A DNA stretch of 64,000 nucleotides, from contig JBFXCU010000003.1 of the NCBI GenBank assembly GCA_050181835.1, positions 1 through 64,000 on the forward strand, read 5' to 3'. This DNA comes from CAILZL01 sp050181835. GTDB taxonomy: Bacteria > Pseudomonadota > Gammaproteobacteria > Steroidobacterales > Steroidobacteraceae. Below, piece by piece: positions 1-8,293 of the stretch. How positions within the stretch are numbered: position 1 is the stretch's first letter; the number at the start of each line of letters is the position of its first letter. The position numbers were made by a program, and so were the translations under genes. The notes beneath the pieces were generated by a model. It had not been told where the DNA came from and made no database searches. It worked only from the letters and a program-made list of their open reading frames with translations.

Positions 1-30
1 GCGTGTCGGCCTACCCCACTACCCAATAGG

Positions 31-126
31 GGGTGGCCGCCATGCGTGAAATCGGTGGCCGTCTTGCCGTGAAATGCCTGGCCGCCATGACGTGAAACCG
101 GTGGCCGCCTTGCCGTGAAATACGCA
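31..126. mobile_element. Probable terminal repeats of an IS21-family element
   Basis: About four degenerate tandem copies of a 22-25 base unit are visible, each resembling GGTGGCCGCCTTGCCGTGAA. The last copy ends in AATACGCA. Multiple roughly 20-base repeats containing GTGGCC and ending near GGAATRCGCA are typical of the ends of IS21-family elements (general knowledge of the family). If this is right, istA/istB would lie just left of the window and the chromosome resumes after about base 126. No transposase is visible here, so the family assignment is inference. Confidence 0.45.
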
Positions 127-400
127 GCTGGGCTTACTTGTCAGTATGGTTATTGTGGCGCGGACACATTCGATCAACATCGTAGTGATTAGGGCAAGCC
201 TAGAACACTGATGTAAAAAACATGGTATCTAGGAACGCCATTTTACGCATCGGCGCGAAGGAGAAAGGCGTGCTGCGCAATCACATTGTAATGCGCGACG
301 GTCGCCTTAGAGACTCCATAATTTACAGCATCACCACGACTGAATGTCCTTCGGTAAAACTTCGCCTGGAGTCGAAGCTCCAAGCGGTCAGATCAATTCC

Positions 401-1066
401 TCAACCACCGCTCTGATAGTTAATCATCTTGTCGTAGTAACCGCTGACAGTGAGCGTAATGACAACTGGAAATTCATTGTAGTTCAGCCAGTACCAACCA
501 TGTTCGCCCGTAAAGGGCGCGACCAATGAACCATTGCCACCGGTGCCTGCATCTTTTTCTTCATAGCGCACAAAAGCCTGCTTATCTGTCCAAGCCGGAT
601 CATGACCGTGGAAATCAACATACACCCCACCTCGATCCACTTTCCATGAGTACAGCATCATCTTGTTGACAGACAACGCCGCCTTGATCTCGGTTCCTTC
701 CTCTGGCTGCAAGGTAATGCTAAGCGTTTCAGACTTGGCGGGTTCGGTCTGTGCCTGATGTACAGCGGGATTGGGTAACGGCAATGGCTGACCAACCTCC
801 GGTATTTCTACTGTAGTGATCTTTTCGTTACCACTCAGCGTATCAATCAGCTCAATCAGCTCAATTTTTTTAGTTGCTGCGCTTTGACTCATTTGCGTCA
901 AACCGAGAGTGCGCCCCATACCGGTAGGATCAATGCCATATTCGGCGGGCAGAATAGCCACCAGCAAAACCACCGCTGCCAGCACCATGGCTGCCAACAC
1001 ACTCAACAGCAGGCGCCGACTACTGGGTGGGTTGGTTTGATAAGGCGACACAGGAATATTAGACAT
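401..1066 (-). CDS. Membrane-anchored periplasmic protein beside HupE
   Basis: A 221-residue protein with a single transmembrane segment at about residues 19-40 (SVLAAMVLAAVVLLVAILPA), so the short N-terminus is cytoplasmic and the rest probably periplasmic. A proline-rich stretch around residues 88-105 (PEVGQPLPLPNPAV) links to a C-terminal beta-rich region with DFHGHDPAW and GEHGWYWLNYNEF. Similar proteins are usually annotated only as transmembrane anchor proteins and often sit next to HupE/UreJ-type genes, as here: it starts 43 bases after the upstream gene stops, so the two are probably cotranscribed. The start has only a weak ribosome site. The histidine/tryptophan-rich tail could bind a metal or ligand, but its function is unknown. 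Confidence 0.7.
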   Translation of the reverse strand: MSNIPVSPYQTNPPSSRRLLLSVLAAMVLAAVVLLVAILPAEYGIDPTGMGRTLGLTQMSQSAATKKIELIELIDTLSGNEKITTVEIPEVGQPLPLPNPAVHQAQTEPAKSETLSITLQPEEGTEIKAALSVNKMMLYSWKVDRGGVYVDFHGHDPAWTDKQAFVRYEEKDAGTGGNGSLVAPFTGEHGWYWLNYNEFPVVITLTVSGYYDKMINYQSGG

Positions 1067-1108
1067 GGTCTAACTCAACTACTACAGAATTCATAAATCA
1101 AGCCCGGT

Positions 1109-1795
1109 TCAAGCAGCTTGTATATAACCAGCAAGCTGGTAACCAAACAGCGCAAAGCCTGCGGCCATAATCAGCACATTGGCAACATATGCACCACGAA
1201 TAAAGCTATCACCACGACGCCATAGATTGAATGCCAGCAACATTAACGCCAGCGCGGCAAACTGTCCCAGCTCAACACCGACGTTAAAACCGATCATGTT
1301 GGTAACCAGCCCCTCGCGTGACAGCGTGAGATCCTGCAACTTGGTGGACAAGCCAAAACCATGTGCCAAGCCAAACAGCAGTACGGCCAAGCGTGTATCA
1401 ATCTGCACACCCATGCGTTTGAAGCCACCGAGATTTTCAAAGGCCTTGTACACCACCGACAGACCAATGATGGCATCAACAATATAGGCATTGGCATGAA
1501 TGCCCGCCAACACCCCCACCAGCAGGGTCGTGCTGTGACCAACGGCAAACATGGTCACGTACAAAGCCACATCCTTCAGACGATATAAAAAGAAGATGAC
1601 TCCTGCCAGAAACAGCAGGTGGTCATAGCCAGTCACCATGTGCTTGGCACCGAGATACATATAAGGGATAAAGGCCACGCCCTGTACGCTCTGAATGTAA
1701 CTGGCATCGCCGGTCGCTACGCCATGCGCGAAGCTGGTGCTGATGCCTAACAAGCCAAACAGTAATAGATAAGAGCGGGAAATAAGATATTGCAT
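1109..1795 (-). CDS. HupE/UreJ-family membrane protein
   Basis: A 228-residue polytopic membrane protein of the HupE/UreJ_2 family, with an N-terminal signal-like segment (residues 6-24) and about six further hydrophobic segments. Family hallmarks are GYDHLLFLAGVIFFL, HSTTLL, and GLAHGFGLSTKL, whose histidines are thought to coordinate a metal in HupE-type nickel/cobalt permeases. Stand-alone members occur far from hydrogenase or urease genes and their cargo is not established. No hydrogenase or urease gene is visible in this window. ATG at 1795 was taken as the start; a TTG two codons upstream is possible. Neither has a strong ribosome site. The gene forms a two-gene unit with the membrane-anchored protein downstream. 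Confidence 0.8.
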   Translation of the reverse strand: MQYLISRSYLLLFGLLGISTSFAHGVATGDASYIQSVQGVAFIPYMYLGAKHMVTGYDHLLFLAGVIFFLYRLKDVALYVTMFAVGHSTTLLVGVLAGIHANAYIVDAIIGLSVVYKAFENLGGFKRMGVQIDTRLAVLLFGLAHGFGLSTKLQDLTLSREGLVTNMIGFNVGVELGQFAALALMLLAFNLWRRGDSFIRGAYVANVLIMAAGFALFGYQLAGYIQAA

Positions 1796-2395
1796 ATGCA
1801 AGGTTACTATGTCGTTTTCAAGAAAGGCCAGCTAGCGCCAGCCGGGTTATCTAGTGATATCCATGAGCAAAGTATAGCACTCGGTCAATTAAACATTTTC
1901 CATGCAACCGGTTATTTCATAAAGCGGTTCGTTCTTCGATGCAGTCTCACAGTGCTTTTGCCACGAAGTCGCGGTGATGGCTAACCGCTGCGACGGTACT
2001 CACTGAAATTCACGATGACGCCTGATGTATGCACCAGAGGAGTTAGCTGGCGTAAACGACATGCTGATCAGCGTGAGAATGCAGTTGCCAAAGCCAATAT
2101 GGACAAAAACAAGGGCGATGAAGTAATGAGGCTGTTGCACATGCTGACAAGCTTCACTGAGTAACAGTGAGCCATTTTTTATTCAGACTGACCCTGCCTG
2201 GGCCTCCAAGTTTGGCAGCAACTTCCTAAAGTTCATGCCAGCCAGTTAATGACCTGACTTTGGCTCCACGTTTGTGCAACGCACCAATAGTAATGCGCCA
2301 TCTCGACTCATTTGTATCGCCAATGACCAGATCCACATGCAGCTAATAAATCAAAAAAGTCCATTTTTATCGGCTATTTAAGCTTTCCATGAAAG
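1796..2395. other. Intergenic region upstream of the nrt promoter
   Basis: About 600 bases without a convincing gene on either strand. Short open frames here have no recognisable domains. The right end leads into the sigma-54 promoter of the nrt operon, so activator sites (NtrC) would be expected in this stretch, but I could not find a convincing dyad. Confidence 0.5.
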
Positions 2396-2411
2396 TGGCA
2401 CGCCCCTTGCT
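2396..2411 (+). promoter_or_regulatory. Sigma-54 promoter of the nrt operon
   Basis: TGGCACGCCCCTTGCT matches the RpoN consensus TGGCAC-N5-TTGCW exactly, with GG and GC separated by ten bases. Predicted transcription starts near 2422, just before the leader hairpins. Sigma-54 promoters imply an enhancer-binding activator, most likely NtrC for nitrogen assimilation (inference). Confidence 0.9.
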
Positions 2412-2425
2412 TGGTATCAAACCAA

Positions 2426-2462
2426 GAGCAGACAACTGCTCATTGATCCACCGATGGATCAA
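2426..2462 (+). promoter_or_regulatory. Two-hairpin leader, candidate NasT (ANTAR) target
   Basis: Hairpin 1 (2426-2441) is GAGCA-GACAAC-TGCTC. Hairpin 2 (2443-2462) is TTGATCC-ACCGAT-GGATCAA, with a six-base loop that has A at position 1 and G at position 4, the pattern reported for ANTAR-protein RNA targets. The loop of hairpin 1 does not show the same A1/G4 pattern. The pair lies immediately after the predicted start site and ten bases before an intrinsic terminator, the layout of a NasR/NasT antitermination leader. A NasT homologue is encoded in the same gene cluster. Confidence 0.75.
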
Positions 2463-2471
2463 CCGGCAATG

Positions 2472-2522
2472 CCGCCGTCATTAAACGCCCCATGGGGCGG
2501 TTTTGACGGCGGTTTTTTTTTG
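2472..2522 (+). terminator. Leader terminator (attenuator) before nrtA
   Basis: The stem CCGCCGTCA (2472-2480) pairs with TGACGGCGG (2504-2512), with an inner GCCCC/GGGGC stem, and is followed directly by about ten T residues. It sits between the sigma-54 promoter and nrtA, so read-through must be regulated. It would stop transcription unless NasT remodels the leader. Confidence 0.9.
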
Positions 2523-2600
2523 CGTTTTTCGAACTCTGCATTGAATTACATGGCGAGAAATCAGCGTTTAAAAGACAACGCACACTGGAGTGAAGTGAAT

Positions 2601-4010
2601 ATGACGAGCCTTCGTACTACCGCATCGGTCGACGCCCCACGTCGCCGCAGACTTAAGCTACTTGCCACCGTGATCGGTATCGGTCTACTGAGCACAGTAG
2701 CCACCCAAGCCAAGCCACTCAAACTGGAAAAAGAGCAGGTGAAACTTGGCTTCATCAAACTTACCGACATGGCCCCACTGGCTATTGCCTATGAGAAGGG
2801 TTATTTCGAAGATGAAGGTTTATATGTAACGCTGGAAGCGCAATCCAACTGGAAGTTAATTCTGGATCGCGTAATCGGCGGCGAGCTGGATGGTGCACAT
2901 ATGCTAGCCGGTCAGCCACTAGCCTCAACCATTGGTTATGGCACGAAAGCCGACATCATCACGCCATTCAGCATGGATTTAAATGGTAACGGCATCACGG
3001 TCTCCAATGATGTATGGGCCAAGATGCAGGCACATATCACTAAGGATGCTAGCGGCAAAATCATTCGTCCGATCAAAGCCGACGCATTGAAGCCAGTGGT
3101 CGACGCGTATCGCGCCGAAGGCAAGGCCTTCAAAATGGGCATGGTATTCCCGGTATCCACTCACAACTATGAGTTACGGTATTGGTTGGCCGCCGGTGGC
3201 TTGAATCCCGGCTACTACGGCCCCAACGATACTTCTGGATTAATCAAGGCCGATGTTCAGCTGTCGGTGACGCCTCCACCACAAATGCCCGCAACACTGG
3301 AAGCAGGCACTATCCATGGTTACTGCGTTGGCGAACCATGGAATCAGCAGGCAATCTTCAAAGGCGTTGGCGTGCCGGTGATAACTGATTACGAAATATG
3401 GAAGAACAATCCAGAGAAAGTGTTCGGTGTTACCAAAGCTTGGGCGGATAAAAACCCCAACACCTTGCTAGCCATGACCAAGGCGTTGATTCGTGCCGCG
3501 ATGTGGCTGGATGCAAACAACGGTGCTAACCGCAAAGAAGCGGCACAAATCTTGTCGCGTCCGGAATATGTGGGCGCCGATTACCGTGTCATCGCCAACA
3601 GCATGACGGGTACGTTCGAATACAACAAAGGTGACAAGCGCGCGCTACCTGATTTCAACGTGTTTTTCCGCTACTTCGCCACCTATCCGTACTATAGCGA
3701 TGCCACTTGGTACCTGACGCAGATGCGTCGCTGGGGGCAGATCACCGAAGCCAAGTCGGATGAGTGGTATGCGGAAACTGCCAAGAAAGTCTATCGCCCT
3801 GACCTGTACATGAAAGCAGCGCAGTTGGTGATCGAGGATAGCAAAGCCAAGAAAGAGGATTTTCCATTCGGCACCGATGGCTATAAGCCAGTCACCAAGG
3901 ATTTCATTGATGGCGTCGAATACGACGGTCGCAAGCCAAACGAGTACATCAATAAATTCAAAATTGGCCTGAAGTCCAGTCAAAAAGTTGAAGCTGGCGA
4001 AGTCAAGTAA
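2601..4010 (+). CDS. nrtA: Nitrate ABC transporter substrate-binding protein
   Basis: A 469-residue periplasmic binding protein of the NrtA/CmpA family that captures nitrate (or nitrite) for NrtB-NrtCD. It opens with an arginine-rich twin-arginine-like signal (RRRRLKLLATVIGIGLLSTV, about residues 14-33) ending at TQA, which suggests Tat export. Family landmarks follow: GFIKLTDMAPLAIAYEKG, GELDGAHML, VFPVSTHNYELRYWLAAGG and GYCVGEPWNQQA, the last two being part of the nitrate pocket in this family. The start at 2601 has GGAG ten bases upstream. A longer open frame begins at 2454, but that would place coding sequence over the leader hairpins and terminator, so it is rejected. First gene of the nrt operon. 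Confidence 0.93.
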   Translation: MTSLRTTASVDAPRRRRLKLLATVIGIGLLSTVATQAKPLKLEKEQVKLGFIKLTDMAPLAIAYEKGYFEDEGLYVTLEAQSNWKLILDRVIGGELDGAHMLAGQPLASTIGYGTKADIITPFSMDLNGNGITVSNDVWAKMQAHITKDASGKIIRPIKADALKPVVDAYRAEGKAFKMGMVFPVSTHNYELRYWLAAGGLNPGYYGPNDTSGLIKADVQLSVTPPPQMPATLEAGTIHGYCVGEPWNQQAIFKGVGVPVITDYEIWKNNPEKVFGVTKAWADKNPNTLLAMTKALIRAAMWLDANNGANRKEAAQILSRPEYVGADYRVIANSMTGTFEYNKGDKRALPDFNVFFRYFATYPYYSDATWYLTQMRRWGQITEAKSDEWYAETAKKVYRPDLYMKAAQLVIEDSKAKKEDFPFGTDGYKPVTKDFIDGVEYDGRKPNEYINKFKIGLKSSQKVEAGEVK

Positions 4011-4051
4011 CTGGCCATAGCAACGCAATGTCACAGTACGAGGAACTCTCA

Positions 4052-5185
4052 ATGCCCGCATCCCCTATCGCCACCAAACCAGCTACAGACTCCACTGTAG
4101 ATGCTAGCGCAGCAAGCAGCAGCAGCAAGGATGCTGCAGTGTCACGCACTGCCAACCCCAAGACTGCGCGAGTGTTTGAAAAAGCTTATGGAATCCTAAA
4201 TATTGCAGGCCTTGGTTTTCTCGTACCGTTGATTCGCATGCTGCGTGGTGAAAGTCCGCGCACACAATTAAAGCACTTGTGGCGACTGGCTGGCGTACCT
4301 GTTGTCGCAATTGTGGTATTTCTGCTTTTGTGGGCTCAGCTATCTAGCAGCATCGTCACCAGCCTCGGTCAAATCCCAGGTCCGAAGCAGGTATGGGAAC
4401 AGACTGAGTCGTTATGGAAGGATCACGTACTACAACGCGAAAAGGCGGTGGCGTTCTATGAACGTCAGGCCGTTCGCAATGCGGAGCTGCTAGCCGATGA
4501 TCCGGCTGCTGAAATCAGTACCGCTACTTACACCGGCAAGCCCACTTATATCGATCAAATCTTCACCAGCCTGCGTACTGTATTTGCAGGATTTATTCTT
4601 GCCAGTGTCATTGCCATTCCGGTAGGCATCCTGTGCGGACTAAGCGCCAATATCAACGCTGCCATGAATCCTTTCATCCAGATTTTCAAGCCGGTCTCGC
4701 CATTGGCATGGCTACCGATTGTGACCATGCTGGTCAGTGCACTATATGTCAGCCCTGATCCATTGTTTGAAAAGTCATTCATCACCTCGGCGATTGTTGT
4801 TGCACTGTGCTCATTGTGGCCAACACTGATCAACACCACATTGGGCGTCGCATCTATAGACAAAGATCTGCTTAACGTTGCAAAAGTATTGCAACTGAAG
4901 TGGACCACCAAGTTGTTCAAACTAGTGATTCCATTTTCGCTGCCACTGATATTTACCGGCTTGCGACTCTCATTAGGCGTGGGCTGGATGGTGTTGATTG
5001 CTGCTGAGATGTTGGCGCAGAACCCCGGCCTCGGTAAATTCGTCTGGGATGAATTCCAGAATGGCAGCTCCAACTCACTCGGTCGTTTGATGGTGGCCGT
5101 GTTCACCATCGGCATCATCGGTTTCCTGCTGGATCGCGTCATGTTCACGATCCAGAGCATGGTCAGCTTTAACGAACGCCGGTGA
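4052..5185 (+). CDS. nrtB: Nitrate ABC transporter permease
   Basis: A 377-residue inner-membrane permease of the NrtB/SsuC/TauC type. An N-terminal extension rich in Ala and Ser (about residues 1-40) precedes a first hydrophobic segment, then a periplasmic stretch, then the transport domain with VFAGFILASVIAIPVGILCG and the cytoplasmic coupling region around GLRLSLGVGWMVLIAAEM. The ATG at 4052 is preceded by GAGGAA and is preferred over an upstream start at 4028. The gene ends six bases before nrtCD. The partner assignment comes from the operon order nrtA-nrtB-nrtCD. Confidence 0.92.
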   Translation: MPASPIATKPATDSTVDASAASSSSKDAAVSRTANPKTARVFEKAYGILNIAGLGFLVPLIRMLRGESPRTQLKHLWRLAGVPVVAIVVFLLLWAQLSSSIVTSLGQIPGPKQVWEQTESLWKDHVLQREKAVAFYERQAVRNAELLADDPAAEISTATYTGKPTYIDQIFTSLRTVFAGFILASVIAIPVGILCGLSANINAAMNPFIQIFKPVSPLAWLPIVTMLVSALYVSPDPLFEKSFITSAIVVALCSLWPTLINTTLGVASIDKDLLNVAKVLQLKWTTKLFKLVIPFSLPLIFTGLRLSLGVGWMVLIAAEMLAQNPGLGKFVWDEFQNGSSNSLGRLMVAVFTIGIIGFLLDRVMFTIQSMVSFNERR

Positions 5186-5191
5186 TCAGTC

Positions 5192-6868
5192 ATGCCAATC
5201 CTTGAACTAAAAAACGTTTGTAAGAACTATGTGGCGGATGGTCGTGTCAGCGAAGTGCTACATAACGTCAACCTCAGTATCGAAGAAGGCGAGTTTGTCG
5301 CGATTGTTGGCTTTTCCGGCAGCGGCAAAACCACCTTGATCAACAGTATTGCCGGACTCATCAAACCTGATGGGGGTGAGATACTGATGCACGGCAAGCA
5401 GATCACTGGCGCCAGTCATGAGCGCGGCCTGGTGTTTCAAAGTTACTCGTTATTTCCATGGCTAACAGTACGCGGCAATATTTTAATGGCCGTCAGCGCA
5501 GTCTTTCCTCAGTGGAGCAAGACACAGCAACTAGAGCATGTGGGTAAGTACATCAACATGGTGAGCCTGTCACATGCAGCAGAACGGCGTCCCGCAGAAT
5601 TATCCGGCGGCATGCGCCAACGTGTTGCAGTAGCGCGTGCGTTAGCAATGAATCCAGAGATACTGCTGATGGATGAGCCGCTGTCGGCGCTGGATGCACT
5701 GACGCGCGCCAATCTGCAAGATGAAATCGAAAGCATCTGGAGTCAGCAAAAAAAGACAGTGGTGCTGGTGACCAATGATGTAGACGAAGCCCTGCTACTG
5801 GCTGATCGCATCATTCCCCTTACCGTTGCACCGCGCGCAACGCTGGCCAGGGAATTCAAAGTCGATCTTGCACGACCGCGTGATCGCAAGGGGGTAAATC
5901 ACGATGAGGCTTACAAGAAATTGCGCGCTGAAATCACACAGTACTTACTCAACATGGGCGCACAACGCAGTAGCGAGGAGGAGGAGCGCGCTGCGCCTAC
6001 GATCGTACCCATCACAACAGCACGATTGCCGAATACTGTACGCAAGGAGCTCAAGCCAAAGCCGGCAGAAGATGCCGACAAGTACGTGGAATTCTTTGAG
6101 ACTACTAAAATATATCCAACTCCCAAAGGCCCTTTGACGGTGGTTGATAAGTTTTCGCTCAACATGCGCAAAGGTGAGTTCATTTCACTGATTGGTCACT
6201 CTGGATGCGGAAAATCTACTGTCTTATCAATGATCGCCGGACTCAGTGACATTAACGGTGGCTCGATTGTATTGGATAGTCGCGAAGTGGTGAATGCCGG
6301 ACCGGATCGTGGCGTGGTGTTTCAATCACCCAATCTATTACCTTGGCTTACGGCACGTCAGAACGTGGCGCTAGGTGTCGAGAAAGTATATCCACACGCC
6401 AGCAATGTCGAACGTACCGATGTAATTGAGTACTACCTGGGCCGCGTTGGTCTTGCCGATTCAATGGACAAGCTCGCTGCCGACATGTCTAACGGCATGC
6501 GACAGCGCGTTGGCTTGGCCCGTGCCTTTGCATTATCACCCAAGTTGCTATTGCTAGACGAACCCTTCGGTATGTTGGATGCGTTGACTCGCTGGGAACT
6601 ACAGGAAGTGTTGATGGAGGTATGGAAGCGCAGCCAGATCACCGCGATTTGCGTCACTCATGACGTGGATGAAGCCATTCTATTGGCTGATCGCGTGGTG
6701 ATGATGACCAATGGCCCACATGCATGCGTCGGCAAGATCATGGACGTCAATCTGCCACGGCCACGTACTCGCAAAGCGCTACTGGAGCATCCGCAGTACT
6801 GGCATTACCGCGAAGAACTACTGGGCTTTCTTGAGGAGTACGAAGTCAACACTACGCACGCCGCTTGA
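5192..6868 (+). CDS. nrtCD: Fused two-domain nitrate ABC transporter ATPase (NrtC/NrtD-like)
   Basis: A 558-residue protein made of two complete ABC ATPase domains. NBD1 covers about residues 1-255 (Walker A GFSGSGKTT, signature LSGGMRQR, Walker B ILLMDEP). A charged linker (SSEEEERAAP) leads to NBD2, about residues 297-558 (Walker A GHSGCGKST near 335, signature SNGMRQR, Walker B LLLLDEP). In cyanobacteria the two ATPases NrtC and NrtD are separate; here they are one chain. The domains differ: NBD1 has Asn195 (VTNDVDEA) where the H-loop histidine is expected, while NBD2 keeps His490 (VTHDVDEA) but has a changed signature. There is no NrtC-type binding-protein domain at the C-terminus. It energises NrtB. 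Confidence 0.9.
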   Translation: MPILELKNVCKNYVADGRVSEVLHNVNLSIEEGEFVAIVGFSGSGKTTLINSIAGLIKPDGGEILMHGKQITGASHERGLVFQSYSLFPWLTVRGNILMAVSAVFPQWSKTQQLEHVGKYINMVSLSHAAERRPAELSGGMRQRVAVARALAMNPEILLMDEPLSALDALTRANLQDEIESIWSQQKKTVVLVTNDVDEALLLADRIIPLTVAPRATLAREFKVDLARPRDRKGVNHDEAYKKLRAEITQYLLNMGAQRSSEEEERAAPTIVPITTARLPNTVRKELKPKPAEDADKYVEFFETTKIYPTPKGPLTVVDKFSLNMRKGEFISLIGHSGCGKSTVLSMIAGLSDINGGSIVLDSREVVNAGPDRGVVFQSPNLLPWLTARQNVALGVEKVYPHASNVERTDVIEYYLGRVGLADSMDKLAADMSNGMRQRVGLARAFALSPKLLLLDEPFGMLDALTRWELQEVLMEVWKRSQITAICVTHDVDEAILLADRVVMMTNGPHACVGKIMDVNLPRPRTRKALLEHPQYWHYREELLGFLEEYEVNTTHAA

Positions 6869-6882
6869 TACTTTTTATGTCC

Positions 6883-6900
6883 TCTTCCGCTAGCGGAAGA
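6883..6900. repeat. 18-base perfect palindrome between nrtCD and porin gene
   Basis: TCTTCCGCTAGCGGAAGA is self-complementary over its whole length and could form a seven-pair RNA hairpin with a CTAG loop. There is no T tract after it, so it looks more like an RNA-stability element or weak internal pause site than a terminator. Confidence 0.6.
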
Positions 6901-6966
6901 ATAGATGAGCAACTATTTTTTTAACCACCCTTAGGCAATAGCGCTTAACACACTTAGGAGCATGCA

Positions 6967-8217
6967 ATGACTCGCTTGCTGATGATGAAGAAGACCACCA
7001 AACTTACTTTGGCCATGGCAGCCATAGCTGCCTGCAATGCTGCAATAGCCAACCCTGTTACCAGTGCATTCAGCGAGAGCAAACCAATCATAGACCTGCG
7101 TTTACGCTATGAAACGGTAGACCAAGAACCGTTCGTCAACGACGCAACCGCTACCACTGCACGCGCCCGCCTCGGCTTTGATACTGGCAAGGCGTGGAAT
7201 ACCTCGCTGCTACTAGAGGGAGAATTCGTCGGCGCACTGCAAGACGATTACAACAGCACCACCAATGGCAAAACCACCTACCCAGTGGTAGTAGACCCAA
7301 AAGTAACGCAGTTCAATCGCTTCCAGCTTACCAATACCAGCATTACTGGAACAACGATCACACTTGGTCGGCAGCGCATCAACATTGATGACCAACGCTT
7401 CATCGGTAACGTTGGCTGGCGTCAGAACGAGCAAACCTTAGATGCTTTACGGGTTGTTACCAAACCCGGTGGCGTACTCACTCTCGACGCAACCTACTCG
7501 AATCGAGTTAATCGGATATTTGGCGAGGATTCAATCCAAGGGGTATACAAGGGTGATTTCATTTTCCTCAACGCCGCCTATCCGTTTGCGGTTGGCAAAC
7601 TCACCGCGTTCGGTTACTTCATGGATATCGACCCAATCGTCGGTGTCGCCGCAGCCGTGCGTGACTCAACCTCGACGCTGGGCCTGCGTTTTGCTGGCCA
7701 GCAAAATATTGGCAAGGTCAAAGTTACATACTCGGCCTCGTATGCCACCCAGAAAGACTATGCGGACAATCCACTCGATTTCAGCAACGATTATTATCTG
7801 GCTGAAGCGGGCGTTACTTTCCGTCAATGGTCAGCCGGTCTTGGTGTAGAAAATCTTGACGGTAATGGCACCAAGGGGTTCACCACGCCGCTGGCGACGC
7901 TGCACAAGTTCCAAGGTTGGGCTGACAAGTTTCTAACTACGCCGGTAAATGGCATCAACGACAAGTACCTGAACGCTGGCTTTGCCACCAAGGGCGTTGG
8001 CCCTTTTGAAACGGTAGCCTTGACAGCCGCTTACCACACTTTTGATTCCACTCGCCTTAGTCAGGATCTAGGTAGCGAAATTGACTTGCAAGTGACTGCC
8101 AAGTGGCGACGTTTTACCGGCCTGGTGAAATATGCGGACTATTCAGCTAACAACACTACGCCAGCCGCGTATAGCGATACCAAGAAATTTTGGACAGAAA
8201 TAGGTTTCGTCTGGTGA
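6967..8217 (+). CDS. Outer membrane porin, alginate-export-like
   Basis: A 416-residue beta-barrel protein with a Sec signal (KKTTKLTLAMAAIAACNAAIA, ending at about residue 28). The mature part shows alternating aromatic/hydrophobic strands and family phrases such as IDLRLRYETVDQ, TARARLGFDTG, LGRQRINIDDQRFIG and a C-terminal aromatic (EIGFVW), as needed for Bam-mediated insertion. A good ribosome site (TTAGGAG) precedes the ATG. Its place between the nitrate permease genes and nasT-nasS suggests it admits nitrate through the outer membrane, which is inference from context. It is about 100 bases after nrtCD and probably in the same transcript. Confidence 0.85.
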   Translation: MTRLLMMKKTTKLTLAMAAIAACNAAIANPVTSAFSESKPIIDLRLRYETVDQEPFVNDATATTARARLGFDTGKAWNTSLLLEGEFVGALQDDYNSTTNGKTTYPVVVDPKVTQFNRFQLTNTSITGTTITLGRQRINIDDQRFIGNVGWRQNEQTLDALRVVTKPGGVLTLDATYSNRVNRIFGEDSIQGVYKGDFIFLNAAYPFAVGKLTAFGYFMDIDPIVGVAAAVRDSTSTLGLRFAGQQNIGKVKVTYSASYATQKDYADNPLDFSNDYYLAEAGVTFRQWSAGLGVENLDGNGTKGFTTPLATLHKFQGWADKFLTTPVNGINDKYLNAGFATKGVGPFETVALTAAYHTFDSTRLSQDLGSEIDLQVTAKWRRFTGLVKYADYSANNTTPAAYSDTKKFWTEIGFVW

Positions 8218-8293
8218 TTATTCGCATCTCTTCAACTTGAAGTAGTGATTGAGTCGGGTATGCTGCACGGTAATCACAACCTTGCTGTTGCCC

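Noticed and set aside
222..529. Two small frames near the left edge
   Set aside because: Low-complexity composition, no domain, one runs into the end of a well-supported gene on the other strand.
2454..2600. Upstream extension of nrtA by 49 codons
   Set aside because: It would translate across the leader hairpin and terminator; the ATG at 2601 has a good ribosome site and begins the signal peptide.
4555..5193. Long antisense frame opposite nrtB
   Set aside because: Shadow of nrtB with no recognisable protein features.
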